Source: Histoplasma ohiense
Lineage: Eukaryota; Ascomycota; Eurotiomycetes; Onygenales; Ajellomycetaceae
Direction of reading: 5' to 3'
Assembly: GCA_017607445.1 (NCBI GenBank)
Contig: JAEVHH010000001.1
Span: 6,014,001-6,078,000, forward strand
DNA length: 64,000 bases
Under the pieces are notes generated by a model. It did not search any database, had not been told where the DNA came from, and saw nothing but the letters and a program-made list of their open reading frames with translations. This document shows, piece by piece, positions 21,250-34,216 of the stretch; positions within the stretch are counted from its first letter, which is position 1, and the number at the start of each line of letters is the position of its first letter. The translations under genes were made by a program, and so were the position numbers.

Positions 21250-22888
21250 CTAACAAGACTCCCCATGCACCAACCTTCCTGCAACCCATACAGCCTTAAC
21301 ATTCCTATCATCTCCATTCCAAACCCACTTCGCAATCTTCTCCTCCCACGACTCCCACCCAAAAACATCCACATTATTGTTGTATCGCCCACGATTGCCA
21401 ATATCGTCACGAACGCCCTCACCGTCATCGTCAACAGCCTCCCCAATCTCCACCATCTGCGCATCCCAATACATACCCACCTCAAACCCACCGATTACAT
21501 CCTGTAAACCGACAACCCCCGCCCCACCACGGGTAGCCAAATACAAGCCCTCTTCAACGCCGATCTTCTCGCGGCCAGCCCCCTTTCCACCCCTACTTGG
21601 CACAGCGGCCGCACTGCCATTGCTGTTTCCAAACGGAACGAGCCGCGAGACAAGACATGCCTGCCTCACCGCCTCGAGAACGCTCGGGCTCCAGCCTCCG
21701 GATACATCCGTCCCAAGGCCGACAGTGATGCCCTCATCGAGCAATTCCCGCACGGGGCACAGGCCCGAGCCAATTGCGGAGTTGGAGGCGGGACAATGCG
21801 CCACGGCCGAGCGGCGGGCGGCGACGAGCGCGCGCTCGTCGCCGGAGAGATGAACGGCATGCGCGAGGATGGTGTGAGGAGTCAGAAGTCCAGCGGAATC
21901 GTAGACATCCGCGTATGATTTGGAGGTGGGGAAGAGCTTCGCAACTAGAGCAATTTCGTTGAGGTTTTCAGATATGTGGGTTTGGATTGGAGTGGGAGGG
22001 GAGGTGGAGGCGGCGAGGGCGCCAAGGTCGCTGAGGGCTTTTGGAGTGCAGGAGGGGGCGAAGCGCGGGGTGATGATTGGCCTGATCAGGGCGGAAGATG
22101 GGTCGAGAGTGCGGATGTGGGCGATTGTGGCTTTTGTAGCGGAGATGGAGCAGGCCGCGGATTCGTCGCGGTAGTATTCTGGGCAGATAGCGGAGTTATC
22201 CATGCAGACGCGGCCGACGAGGGCGCGCTGACCCTTTGCGTGGCAGATTGTGGCGAGGAGGTTGGTGGCAGGGACATGGATGGTTGCGTAGTAGGCAGCA
22301 CAGGTGGTTCCATGGGAGAGGGTGCGGGATACGATGCGATTGTAGACCGTGCGGGCGGACGGCGGGGGTTCCGAGGGATTACCCTTGTTGCCGAAGGAGG
22401 ATTCCAGCGGAAAGGTGTATGTTTCTAGCCAGTCCAGGAGAGTGGAAGACCCGAATATGCCGGAGTTGGGATACTGGGGTGCATGGATGTGGGAGTCTGG
22501 AAGGGGTAGTTAGTATGCAGCCAAATATCAGAGCATGGATGCATAGAAGAAATAGCATTAGCATACCAATAAACCCCGGGAAAAAGAACCCATTCCTCTC
22601 CGCTCGAGCTTTCACAATGGTCACCAACTCTCCAACTCCGCCAACGTTTTCCCGGTCCTGGATCTCGACCCTCCAGCCCATCCTCTTAATTAACTCCCCC
22701 AACCCCTCTTCATCCTTGACCGTCCAGTCAAACCCTTTAATCTTCCCATCCGCCTGCGAAACCCACAACGCACCATGGTTGATAGACAATCTATGTTTTG
22801 GCGGCGAAGTGGCCGTGGCAGGCTCATCTGGCTGGCGCGGGAGGTGGATGAAAATACCGTGGTAAACGGTATAAGCGTAGAGTGCCAT
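21250..22888 (-). CDS. Guanine deaminase (amidohydrolase)
   Basis: Two exons, 22888-22567 and 22496-21250, giving 522 aa. Converts guanine to xanthine and ammonia in purine salvage and nitrogen use. Zinc-site motifs are FIDSHIHAPQYPN (HxH, reconstructed across the intron), THISEN, ILAHAVHLS and GLGTDVSGG. HGTTCAAYYATIH and SNSAIGSG match guanine deaminases rather than general cytosine or chloro-hydrolases. The intron splits the Gly/Asp codon of FID and restores frame. The start is ATG 22888 (MALYAYTVYHGIF); an in-frame GTG-type extension to 22921 is unlikely to be used. An Asp/Gly-rich insert near 410-440 is unremarkable. A CACGTG E-box lies about 500 bp upstream (23389-23394). Confidence 0.93.
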
Positions 22889-24137
22889 AATAGTTATTGT
22901 GGATCCCAAAACAAGATCCAATGGCCTCTATAACTCCGTTTGGGTAGGTATACGTGTCTGTAGCCAGCAAGCGAATGATGAGAAAGGCCCCCCCCCCGCG
23001 CACGAGCAGGCGAAAATATGCCGGTAGATAGACAGCGCTCGAACTGATGGAACGCAAGGAGATATTCAGATCATCATCTTGAAACGTGCTTTCATGCTTG
23101 AGCAACGTTGTGCGTAAGCCAAGTCAGTACTGATACCTTTGCACGCCGCAATAAGTTATCTATCTCGAGCCAAGGCAGAGACCAGGCACAGCCCAAAACC
23201 CAATTCAGCCCCGCCAATTTTCCAAATAAGTTAGCGAATGCTCATTGTATCTGAGACCGAGACAGCAGCACGAAACATAGGAAATAGCCGCAGACAGCGC
23301 GACGCGGAGCAATGCTACAACTAGCTATGTGATATGAAGATTGATATCAGGAATCTTCCAGCGTTGTTTAGCTATTTGGCCATGTCGGCACGTGATATCA
23401 AACTCTGACTTAACCAGCCTCAGGGGGAAGGAGATATGCGGTGTTTTGCATGAAGACTGCGGCCGAGGATTGAATTTAAGCATAGAACATCGCTAACTAC
23501 TAACTACTCATATGAGGAAGAGCTGGACGTAAGCGGCGGAGGATGTCTTGCAATCTATGCTTTTAAGGAAAGATATTCGAGAATGTAGGAGACAGATATA
23601 TACAACACATTAAGTAAAAAGCAAGTAAAACGCAAGTCAAAAATCAAAGATCAAAAATAAGAACAGACGTAAATACATATTTATACGACATTGTTAAGCC
23701 AAGACAGCAAATTTTTGGAGATGTTGATATATACGCAAAATGGAAGAAGAAAGGAGCAAGAAACGGATCTAGTAACATTGCCGTGGGAGATGGAATTAAG
23801 CGGAGAAGGAAAGTACAGGGGAGGGGGCTTGGAAATGGTGGTTAAACGCCATATCATATCTTATAATTAGTGTAGGGGAAGGTGGTTTCGTTGAAGACCA
23901 TGGTTGTTCGTGGATGGGTATGTACGTTCTATTTCGTTTCCTCGGGAAAAAGTGTGAATGGGTGGGGAGTAGTTTAGGTGGAGGGGAGGGAGACAGGGAG
24001 TGGGAGCTTGTGGGAGCAATATGTAGGCATGAATATATAGATTGTCGATGGGGAAGTGGATGGTGATACATGGCAGAGAGGGCGTTACTATGACCCCTAA
24101 CCCCAGAGGTATTACCACCTTTACTATCCAACATATT
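22889..24137. other. Intergenic region with CACGTG site
   Basis: 1.25 kb without a supportable gene, between guanine deaminase and glycine decarboxylase. Contains GCACGTGA around 23388-23395 and a run of nine or so C at 22989. Short open frames are not credible. Confidence 0.5.
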
Positions 24138-27100
24138 TTACTCGACAATCTCCTCCACAGGTCCACAGGTGCAGAAGAGGTTTTGATCGCCGAACGCTAG
24201 AAAAAACGTGTTAGCAAAGATCTACAGAGAGAGGTTTTGGAAGATAAAATGAACAATGCTGCAAAACTCACCATCATCCACCCTCGTAACACTCGGCCAA
24301 AACTTTTTCTCCAACAGCCATGGCACAGGATACGCCGCCTGCTCCCGTGAATACGGCCGATCCCACTCCTTCGTCACCAACAAATCTCTCTGCGTATGCG
24401 GCGCCATCTTCAACACATTCCCTTCTTTCGGCTGCTGGCCGGCCTCGATGGCCGCAATCTCCGCGCGGATCGCAATAAGCGCATCGCAGAACCGGTCCAG
24501 CTCTTCTTTACTCTCTGACTCCGTAGGCTCGATCATCAGCGTGTTAGCCACGGGCCAGGACATGGTGGGCGCATGGAAGCCGAAATCCTGCAACCGCTTG
24601 GCGATGTCGATAGCTTCGATGCCCGCCGTGGCCTTGAACTTGCGCGTATCAAGGATGAACTCGTGGGCGCAGCGTCCGTGTGCGTTTGTGTAGAGGATTG
24701 GGTAGTGGGGTTTCAGGCGGGCGAGGATATAGTTTGCGTTGAGGATTGTGATCTTTGTAGCGTGTGTTAGGCCCTTGGCGCCCATCATGTTGATGTATGA
24801 GAATGTGATGGGGAGGATGCTGGCGCTACCCCAAGGTGCAGCGCTGATGGGTGGTGCCGGATTAAGAGTTGCGCGTCGCGATTGTAGGTGTTCACTGAGT
24901 GGGTGGGATGGGAGGAATGGGCGGAGGTGTTCGGCTACTCCGATGGGGCCGACACCGGGTCCACCACCGCCGTGGGGAATACAGAAGGTCTTGTGGAGAT
25001 TAAGATGGCAGACGTCGGCACCGATTTCGCCGGGTGAGCACAAACCGATCTGTGCGTTCAGGTTGGCGCCGTCCATATAGACTTGGCCACCATTTTCGTG
25101 GACGATCTTGCATGCTTCTTTGACCCCTTCCTCGAAGACACCGAATGTGCTGGGATAAGTAATCATTATCGCTGCTAGTTGATCCTTATGCTTCTCACAC
25201 TTCGCTTTGAGATCAGCCAGGTCAAGATTTCCTGTCGTCATGTCGCATTTGACGGATAATACTTTCATGCCAGCCATAGCAGCACTTGCTGGGTTGGTTC
25301 CATGAGCAGACACGGGGATCAGGCACAGGTTTCTCTTCCCAGGGGTACCAACTGCATCTTGGTACATCTTAATAGCCCTGAGACCAGCGAATTCACCCTG
25401 CGCCCCAGAGTTGGGTTGCACCGTAACCTCAGCCATGCCAGTAATGTCAGCCAGCTGCCGTTCGAGGTCCTCGATCATGTTCTGGTAGCCGGTAACGCGC
25501 TCTGATGGGGTAAATGGGTGCATTGAGGAAAATTCTGGCCAGCTGATCGGAAGCATTTCTGTGGTCGCGTTCAATTTCATCGTGCAAGATCCTAGCGGAA
25601 TCATGGAGTGTGCCAGTGACAAGTCCTTCGATCCAAGATGCGTAATGTACCGTAGCATTTCCGTTTCGGAATGGTGTGAGTTGAAGACTGGATGTGTCAA
25701 GTATGGAGATGTTCGCCTGATACTAGCAGGGATTTGCAATTCAGGAATAACTTTGCCAATATTAAGCAGATCCGCCGGTGCTCCCTTCGGGGCAGTCTTT
25801 CCAAATACCGAGAGCAAATCCTTAAGCTCCTCAACACCGATGGTCTCATCCAAGGAGATACCAACGGTGGTCGGGTTTATTCTTCTCAAATAGACAGAAG
25901 ACTCCAGTGCGGCCTCCACGAGCGAATCGGCTTCTGCGCTGCTTTTCAATTCTACCGTCAGAGTATCAAAAATTGCACCGTTGCTTGCAGTATTTCCCTT
26001 AATTGGAACCGAGTAGCCGATGGCGCAAAGCTTCTCACGAAGCAATCCAGTCAACGACCTGATGCGTTGGGCAATCGCCTTCAAGCCTTCAGGACCGTGG
26101 TATACCGCGTAGAAGGCGCTCATGTTCGCAAGCAAAGCCTGAGCTGTGCAGATGTTACTAGTCGCCTTTTCACGGCGAATATGTTGCTCCCGAGTTTGGA
26201 GGGCAAGGCGGAGAGCTCGGTTTCCTAGTCGATCCTTGGAGACACCCACAATACGACCGGGAATTTTCCGCATATACTTGTCTGCACAAGCGAAGAAAGC
26301 AGCATGAGGGCCACCGAATCCCATAGGCACGCCAAATCGTTGGGCGGATCCGAAGGCGATGTCTGCGCCAAATTCCCCTGGGGGCTTCAACAAGGTCAGG
26401 GCAAGAAGATCCGTCGCCACGGAAAAGGTTCCACCAATTTCATGAATTTTGTCGCTTAGCGATTGGAAATCAAAAATGCCTCCTTCAGTATCGGGGTATT
26501 GCGCAAGCACACCAATCAAGCGATCACCTTGGTCTTTGACCAGCTTAAAATCCTCGGCCATGATGTCACCAACCACCAATTTGATTCCGAAGCCCTCTGC
26601 TCGCGACTGCATAACAGCAATGGTCTGTGGGTGGCACAGGTGGGAAACAACGTACGACTTTCCATCCTTCTTCTGCCTGTGAGCTGGCATCGTCGCCCAC
26701 GACATGGTCATAGCTTCAGCAGCGGCAGTAGCTTCATCCAGGACTGAGGCATTGGCAACAGGTAGACCGGTCAGATCCGCAGTAAGCGTCTGGAAATTAA
26801 GCAATGATTCCAATCGCCCCTGACTGATTTCTGCCTGATAGGGCGTATAGCTGGTATACCAGAGAGGGTTCTCCAGGACATTCCGTTGGATTACGGGAGG
26901 AACAATGGTGTTATAATATCCGCAGCCGATATACGATTTCCCGCTGGCATCAATGTCTTTCTTGTACTTCTGCATCAATTTGATCATGTCGGATTCCCCA
27001 AGCCCACCATGGACAGAGTCCGCGTGTAATCTCGACGAACCATTTGGCGTTGCGACCTCCAGATCCTTGGCAGATATGATATCCGCGGGGAGGACCTGTT

Positions 27101-27440
27101 GAACGAATTCGTCCAGGGAACTTGCAGGAGGGTCAAGAGCTGCTAGCATTTGCTCCGCCGTCTCCGGGGATGGGCCAATGTGTCTGCGCGGGAAGGTATC
27201 GAGAGGCTGCAGGAGATTGTGGGGTTGCAGCGCACCACAGTCAGAGAGGGAGCTGCTATGGACATGTCTGTGGGAGGAATACCAAGTTGGCGGTTTGGGG
27301 GACGACAATTGCAAGAACTGCCTGCAGGAAGTTAATGGGGATAGTCGAGCAACTCCCACAGCAGCAGCAGTACCTCGAGGATAGCAGCGGGCTAGCTGTC
27401 GACCTCCGCCACGCAGCAGAACGGAGGACGGAGCCGCCAT
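24138..27440 (-). CDS. gcv2: Glycine dehydrogenase (decarboxylating), P-protein, mitochondrial
   Basis: Two exons, 27440-24272 and 24196-24138, giving 1075 aa. PLP-dependent P-protein of the glycine cleavage system: decarboxylates glycine and passes the aminomethyl group to the lipoyl H-protein in the mitochondrial matrix. The N-terminus (MAAPSSVLLRGGGRQLARCYP) is a basic mitochondrial presequence. FPRRHIGPSPETAEQML opens the first half-domain. The PLP-lysine motif is LNLHKTFCIPHGGGGPG, and SWPVANTLMIEPTESES is near the end. The last 19 codons lie in a tiny second exon ending FGDQNLFCTCGPVEEIVE, the standard family C-terminus; without it the frame would end in intron-encoded residues. The open frame extends past ATG 27440 to 27581, but the presequence argues for 27440. 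Confidence 0.97.
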
Positions 27441-28286
27441 AACGCTGCCCAGGGAGAGCACAGTGGAAAGACTCCTCGAAATGAAAGCGTCAAATGTCGC
27501 GGCGCAGAGACCTGACAGATATACTAAACGAAAGATTGATTGAAAGCACAGGGCTTGGAAAGAATGACACCAGACACACAACGGAGAAAAGAAAAGAGGG
27601 AGAGAAAAAAAATAAGCGGAGTAAAAAGTTGAAGATAAGAATTGTGGTGAGGATCAGATATCGTATCGTGTATTGCCGTGACAGTACGCAGAATACCCAA
27701 TCATACAGAGAAATACACACCGTACGTCAACGGTCTCGGCCGACATGGTGTATGATGATTGGCGGAATACTCAAGGCAAACCTCGGCTCGGAAAAGTCAC
27801 GTGAGTAAATGCCGGAGCAATGGGGTGGGGAAAAGAAAAAATGGCATGGAATTGTTTCATTCGACGTATTTTTATTCGGCAATACGGAGATTGCTGTCGC
27901 GGAAATACAGCTTCTTACCATATTATATATACCATACCATACCATACCATGCCAGTTGCTTGCCGGGGTCTCGGCTCAGATTCGGCAACAAGCGCAGTCA
28001 TTCAAATATCTGAGAAAATATGTCGATGTGGTAGACGGGTCTGATGAAGTGTATGAATAGATATGAACAGGCTGGAATGCGCGCCGTAGGTTCTATGGAA
28101 AAAACTTGTGGCTGGCGAAGCCCTGAAGTTGTTGAATCTAGATAGCTCTTATAACTAAGTTATCAAAGGCGCCTGCTTCGCTTTATCCTCCAGCTCTCCA
28201 ACGAAACAGCAGCAATTGCTCTCAAATCCCCATATCCACACCGCAAAGAACCATCCGTCCTATCTTGACCGCACACCAGTCCGGTT
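27441..28286. promoter_or_regulatory. gcv2 upstream region with palindromic E-box
   Basis: 850 bp between gcv2 and the DUF427 gene. TCACGTGA at 27797-27804 is a perfect palindrome containing CACGTG, a bHLH (Cbf1/SREBP-type) site, about 360 bp upstream of the gcv2 start. A CCATA microsatellite lies at about 27929-27950. Regulation is inference. Confidence 0.4.
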
Positions 28287-28904
28287 CTACTCAACAACGA
28301 CCTCGACCTTGGTCTTATCTACATTGAAAACCACACATCAGCTGAGACGGAGAGGGATTCCTGCCATATCATATGGGAATGATATACGTAGAGGCAGGTG
28401 CATGCGCAGCAATCATGCATAGACGCAAACAAATGAGCCACAACTTACAGAAAGCAACATGGTCCTTGATCTTCCGCGCTGCCTCGGACGGCTCTGCGTA
28501 ATACCACACGACATCAGATATGACAGTGCCGGTCTCTGTGTAACGGATTCATGCCTTAGTTTAAATTTTGTTATATCGGCCTTCTCTCTCCCATTCCCAC
28601 TATATAGATATATGTATATGTGTAATGCATACCCTGGAGAGAAATATCATAATACGACGCAGCCCCCTTCCAGGGACAGAAAGTCGATGAATCAGATTCT
28701 ATCAGGCGAAAGGTCCCTGTGCCATCCTTCAGCGACGAACGGGGGAACTACACGCGCATATACATTGGTATTAGCTATCTTGTATGTCATATCTCGTCAA
28801 TGATCAATGGACAGAATCTTTACGTAGACGTTCCCCTCGACTGTCTCCCAAGTATCCGTCTCAGCAAGGATGGTATTCCCGATCTTCGCTACGGCGCGGG
28901 GCAT
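28287..28904 (-). CDS. DUF427 domain protein
   Basis: Four small exons: 28904-28824, 28747-28633, 28535-28449 and 28318-28287, giving 104 aa. The last exon has 32 nt including the stop. Spliced motifs are ILAETDTWETVEGNVYFP, FCPWKGAASYYDISLQ and DVVWYYAEPSEAARKIKDHV, ending FYKTKVEVVVE. This is the DUF427 (NTP_transf_9) pattern: N-terminal EGN-x-YFP, central CPWKG-A-YY, C-terminal WYYP-P-AA--I-DHVAFY. The function is not established in the family. It is probably a small soluble cytosolic beta-rich protein. All junctions are GT-AG and phases close exactly. The short exons hide it from open-frame scans. Confidence 0.88.
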
Positions 28905-29333
28905 ACTGGATGATACTGTGGATGATGTTCTTCTCTATTGATTATATCTGACCTAGCAAAAATATACCGAAATAGAGAATATGGATGATAATTGATTGAT
29001 TGAAAGGGTCGCGATCGAGTTAAGACGGGCGGATGGAAGTCGTTGGGGATGACGTCAGAGGGGCTACGTGCTTCTCCAGCTAACTATTTATTTAATTATT
29101 TTTAACTTCAACCATGGTTTATATAATTAAATTTAAATTGTAGAAGAACATATCAAAGCAGTGTTAAACCCGCTTTCACTTCGTTCATTTTATTCTACAC
29201 TAGTAAGCATAAATATATCTGCTGGCCCCTTCACCCGGTTTATCAAAACATGTGGGCTCTAACTTGATAAAAAGAAAAGAAAAGAGAAGAAAGAAAAGTA
29301 CCCCGAAATTCATCTAGTTAAAAGCCATTCTAT
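28905..29333. other. Intergenic AT-rich region
   Basis: Shared 5' flank of the DUF427 gene and 3' flank of the hydantoinase/DUF917 gene. No gene seen. Confidence 0.5.
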
Positions 29334-32300
29334 CTAAGGGACAGGCTTGTACTCCTCAATTACACTCTTGGGTTTCACATATCGGAGGTCATACTTGTAC
29401 TTGACGCTCAACCCGAACGCAGGCGGGCCTCCGATCTCAAGCCCCCGTTCCGTTGTCCACAGCGGGTGCGGGGCGGCTACCATGAGAATGATTTTGAGGC
29501 CATACCTAAATATACAGTGTTAGCTAAATGATGACGACTGCGGAAGATATTCGTGGCGGTTTATTTTTTCTTCACACACCTGTATTCCGGAGTCCCTACG
29601 GCCTCGCCTGTTGATACGTCGAGGAGCATGATCAAGTCCGGAACAACGGCGAGGTACTGGTTGCGGGAGAGTTAGTTATTACATCAAAATACATATAAGC
29701 AAGCAGTGGAAGTCACCTCCTCAGACCCATCGGAGTAAATCCCCTTTGCGCTCAAATTCTCATTGACAAATTCAACAACCACCCGCTCCGGACCATGAGA
29801 CACCTCCATGTCACCCACCCCTAACTCATCGGGCGACAGTTGCTGCAGAACTACCTTCCCAGTCGTATGCGCGGTTACGGACAAGCTATGTTCAACGCTG
29901 ATGATCTTGCCGCGAAATACCACCTTCGCGCTCTGCGAACCGCCGAACTCGTGAATTATATCATCCATCACGGAGAACAGCTGGCCCCTTTGCCTCGCCA
30001 GGGAGACTGCCCGGCCAAGTCGCCAGGCTAGAGAGTGTGTGTTGAGGATGCCAAAGCGTCGCATGTCGGAACCGCTTATGGGAACTCCGGTGGCACCGGC
30101 GGCGGAACTGGGGCAGGTTAAATACAGTGAGATTACCGCGAGCTTAGAACGAAGGGTTTTCAAAGATATGGAAACTGGAATGGAGAAAAGAGGGAGTAGG
30201 GAGGGAGGGCTTCATACCCCATTTCAACGCATGTAGATCGTATGGCATAATCGGCTGCCTGCACATCCGGCTGAGTGGCTGGGATGATTACATTCCTGCC
30301 TGTGCCGCTGGACAAGGCCACGGGGAACAGTTTGTTGATGTCCGTCGAGTCAACGAAGCTCGTCATCTTCTCAAAATTAGGATACGCCCTCCCTGTATTT
30401 CCACGCGACGTTTATCAGTACGTAAATGTTGAAAGCAAGGGTGTGCAAGATAAATATATATACCCATCAAATCACCATCGACACAGGGTAAATTGTAATA
30501 CTTCGATGATGCCCATATAAGCGGCTGCAGCCCATTGCTTCCCCCGATCTCGACCGCCAAGATGCTGTCATAATATTTCGTCTCCAGCTCCTTTTCCATT
30601 GTTTGCAAGGCGTGCAGCACCAGATCGCCACCAGGTCGCTCGTCCGCCACAGCAGGAGATCCCACTGCACCCACAGGGACAAGAACTGCATCCGCAGCAA
30701 GCGAAGAAGCATCGACGATTGCTAAAGTTCTCCCTTCCTCAACTAAGTTGACGACTTCGAGGTATGTTGAGTATGGGGAGCCGCCGCCGCCGCAGCCGAG
30801 AATATAGCAACCGATGGCTATGAATTCAACGTCGAGTTTGGAGAGTAGCCATTTACCAGACGCATCGATAGAAGGTCTGTATTTGGAAATATCAACTACT
30901 GGCTCAGCTAGGCGGTTAGGCTGCAGGTCGTTGTCAATGGCTTTTATTTCTTCAAATCCAGGCCCACCCTCAGGAGCTGGGGCATCTATCTGATTCTCCT
31001 TAAAAGAGGAGTAGAACCGCGCGTGGTCTGCCGGGCAGGCGACTTCGATCAAAACCTGCTTTGCATTTTCCATATAAGGGACACCCACGACCTCATCCTT
31101 GGTAACCACGGCCCCAGAGATATCAGCACCCCTACTCTCGGCATCTGCAAGCGCAGCAACTTTCACCTCATTCTTTACCAACTCCACAGAGGCGCTGTCA
31201 GCCATTTTATCCGCCTTGCCGCCAATCTGGGCGATAGCAGCGCCTATCGCATTGGCTACCCCTGCGAGCTCGGGGATGACAATTTTGCTGACTCCTTCTA
31301 AACGGTCTGGACATAGCACCGCGCCCCCGCCAACGAGGATGACAGTGCAGGGCTCTGCCGAGGTCTTCACTCTGTCGACTAGGTTTTCCAGCATTGCTTG
31401 TATCCTGGCCCTCGCCTTGTCAACTGTCGTTCGTGAAAGGACAGGTTTTGTCGTGCCGACGGATGCACCTGACAGGACGGCGATGTCCGTGGCTGTTGGC
31501 ATTGAACCGCCGAAACAGAGAGCCTTTGTAGTGATCTCATGCCCAACACTGCCCGGTCCCACAAACACGTTTTCCCCATCTTCACTCGTGCGCACCAATG
31601 AGCCTCCTCCAAGGGCAATGCTTTCAACTTGAAGAACTTCAAGGTTAACCTTGATTCCAGCAATTTCCGTGCGCGAGCTGGCGAGTCTTGGGTAGCCATT
31701 ACGCAAGAGGAAGCCGACGTCTGTCGTAGTGCCGCCGATATCGACCACCACAGCTCCATCGCTGCCAAGTAGGCATTGTCCTGCCAAGTACGCAGCACCC
31801 CGAATAGAATTCGTTGCTCCTGATGAGAAAATTCTGATGGGGAACTGAACGGCCTCCGAGAACGAGAGCAGATGACCGGTGTTAGCCGTAAGATACAACG
31901 GACACCTGAGACCCAATTGCGACATAGCTTGCATAAACCCGCGGATCGTTCTTCGCGCAAAATTAACGATGGAGGCATTAAGAATCGCTGCATTCTCCCG
32001 AGCCAACAAGCCACTCCCAGAGATCTCGTGGGAGCAGACGATGTTAACATCGTCGCCAAGTTTGGAGCGGAGCATTTCCCGAATCTGCGCTTCTTGTCGA
32101 TATTTCGTATCCATCGGAGACCCGATGCCCGCCACGACAACATTCTTTAGATTTTTAGAGCGAATTATCTGCGCCTGCTCCGCAATGGCCTCAGCGTCGA
32201 TATCAGCAATACGCGTGCCATCGATATTGCAACCTCCAGGCACAATGGCGGCGTGACCCTTGATGATCCTTTTGAGTGCAGATGGCCAGTCAATGAAGGA

Positions 32301-32636
32301 AGGAGTCTGGCTGGAGAAATTGTACGACGCGAGACGAATGACGGCTACTTTCTCCAGCCTTGACGCATCGTGCTCGAGAATTGCATTGAGGAAATGGGTT
32401 GTCCCAATAGTCACTGCGGCAATATTCTTCTCATTTTCTGGCGCCTTACGGAGCAGGTCCGTCAGAGTCTTCTGGACGCCCAGGGTGACGTTTGCAGCAG
32501 TGGGGGACTTGTTCCATGCAATGACTGACTTTGGCCCTGTATGTTTAGTGTCTAATAGGACAGCGTCGGTGTTTGTTCCTCCAACATCCACGCCAATGAC
32601 GAGCGAAGGGCCAGCTGGCGGCGTTGGTGTCATCAT
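29334..32636 (-). CDS. Hydantoinase/oxoprolinase-like protein fused to DUF917
   Basis: Five exons: 32636-30464, 30392-30218, 30107-29717, 29656-29580 and 29505-29334, giving 995 aa. The N-terminal half is hydantoinase A/oxoprolinase, an actin-like ATPase fold, with VIGVDVGGTNTDAVLL, IGTTHFLNA, VVDIGGTTTDVGFL and VILVGGGAVLCP. The second half is DUF917, from about residue 620, with GCYILGCGGGGSPYS, then VEIGGSNGLQPLIWA, VDGDLMGRAYPNFE across the first intron, and GATGVPISGSDM. Members are thought to act on cyclic amides or related amino-acid derivatives with ATP; the exact substrate is not known. No hydantoinase B partner is adjacent. ATG 32636 is the first ATG in frame; upstream codons lack one. 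Cytosolic, no signal peptide. Confidence 0.9.
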
Positions 32637-33348
32637 GATAGACGGTAAATAAGGAGGGGCAGCCACAGTCACGGAATGAGGAGGGAGAACAGAATGTTCG
32701 TTGAGAGATAGAGATGACTAACACCATAGGATTAAGAAAGAAAATGTAACATAAAGCATACAATTAATTAGCTCGACATCGGATTAAACGACGTAGCTAG
32801 AAACGCAGAAACCGTTGCATGCGATGTTATCAAAGCGAGTCGCAGATCTGATAAGATTAAGTTATCTCCAGCCGCGACTCGCTCCCGCCGACCCGCATCC
32901 GACAACATTTCCACACTCCACTTGGAGAGAACATCCTCTTCGCACCGGCATAATCAGCCGGTTGGACGTGCGCGGGCGCTGTTCAACACGGGTTCGTTGC
33001 GGTGGGGGATAGGAGGCACCGATTTATCGGAAGGAAGCCATGCACTGAAAATTTAAATACAAGCAATTGGCGGTGATAGGCCCACAGGTATTCGTTTCTT
33101 GAGGGGCATCCAGGGCGCTGAACGACTTTTCTGCTACTGCACGTCTGCAGCGCTTACATCTATACTACGGAAACGTACTCCTGACTATCGAAGGCAAAGA
33201 CTCAGCCGTTTGGCATAGCGGTTCCGGCACTTCACGACTATTCACGACTACATACGCCAAGGCAATCTAGATACAGAGCGAGATGAATAATTATTAATTC
33301 ATGGTGTGGGAAATGAGCGCTGTAAACTCCATCGCTACTCCACCCCGA
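32637..33348. other. Intergenic region
   Basis: Promoter side of the hydantoinase/DUF917 gene. A direct repeat TTCACGACTA x2 occurs near 33231-33251. No gene seen. Confidence 0.45.
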
Positions 33349-34216
33349 TCACTTACAAACAGACTTCGCATATCCCTCCTCTCTCTCATTTCGCTCCCGG
33401 ATATACTTCAACAGCCTCTCGGGTATCTCCGCCCCATCCGTCAAGCCGCTCGGCACCGGCTGTCCGAGCTGTTCATGCAGTGGGACAACGCCCGTCCACA
33501 CAGGCTCCGCCCGGTCCGGTCCATCCTTCGCCCGATCTCGAGGCTGGATCATGGGCACCCCGCTGTTCAGTTTCAGCGAACCCCGCTGGACCTGGACGCG
33601 GATCACAAACACCAACGACAACGCGATGGAAGCGAGGGGGTTGAGTCCGTCCCATCGCCCAGGCACGATGTGGTCCATCACGCCGCGCATGACGTCTAGT
33701 TTGGTATTGCGGCCCTCGACACGCGAGCATGCACCATGCACGACGGCGGAGCGGTAGTTGAAAGTATGTCCGTTCGGCGCCGACGAGAGCGAAAGCCCGT
33801 CCACTGGAGTTTCTACTCGTTAGCAATAAGTAGGAATCGGACACTCAAGGGGAAAAAAGAAAAAAAAAAAAATAATACCAACCCTTCGTAGCCGTGATGC
33901 AAACTTTGATTCGCTCATCCTCATCCTCATCCTCATCCTCATCCCCATGCCCCAATTCCCCCCGCTCAATCCTCGCCTTCCTCTCCACCTCATTCGCCCG
34001 TACAAGCTCCATAAGCCGGGAGCTCGGGTGGCCGTGCAAGTAGACCGCTTCACCTTCCTCCTCACACCGAAATAGCGCGATCATGGGCAAGCATTGCGGG
34101 AGGCCGCCGTCGACGTAAGAGACATGCGCCATGAAACAGTCTGAGAATACGGCGCGGATGGATGAGGCATCGTATCTTCCCCGCTCCCTATGTCGACGAA
34201 GCTCAGCTGGCTTCAT
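33349..34216 (-). CDS. PNPOx-like flavin-nucleotide-binding protein
   Basis: Two exons, 34216-33883 and 33803-33349, giving 262 aa. FMN-binding split-barrel fold of the pyridoxamine 5'-phosphate oxidase-related / 5-nitroimidazole-resistance type. The N-terminus RRHRERGRYDASSIRAVF is the usual opening of this group, followed by HVSYVDGGLPQCLPMIALF, YLHGHPSSRLM and, across the intron, KVCITATKVDGLSLSS then FNYRSAVVHG. The donor is GTTGGT, weaker than its neighbours, and the intron holds a poly-A/T tract, but frame and family continuity support it. A (GATGAG)n run at about 33917-33946 encodes Asp/Glu repeats inserted in the barrel, likely length-polymorphic. Cytosolic; enzymatic role unproven. 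Confidence 0.87.

Noticed and set aside
17846..22888. A complete terpenoid gene cluster around the FMO fusion
   Set aside because: The neighbours are guanine deaminase and choline sulfatase, primary metabolism; no prenyltransferase, PKS or P450 is present.
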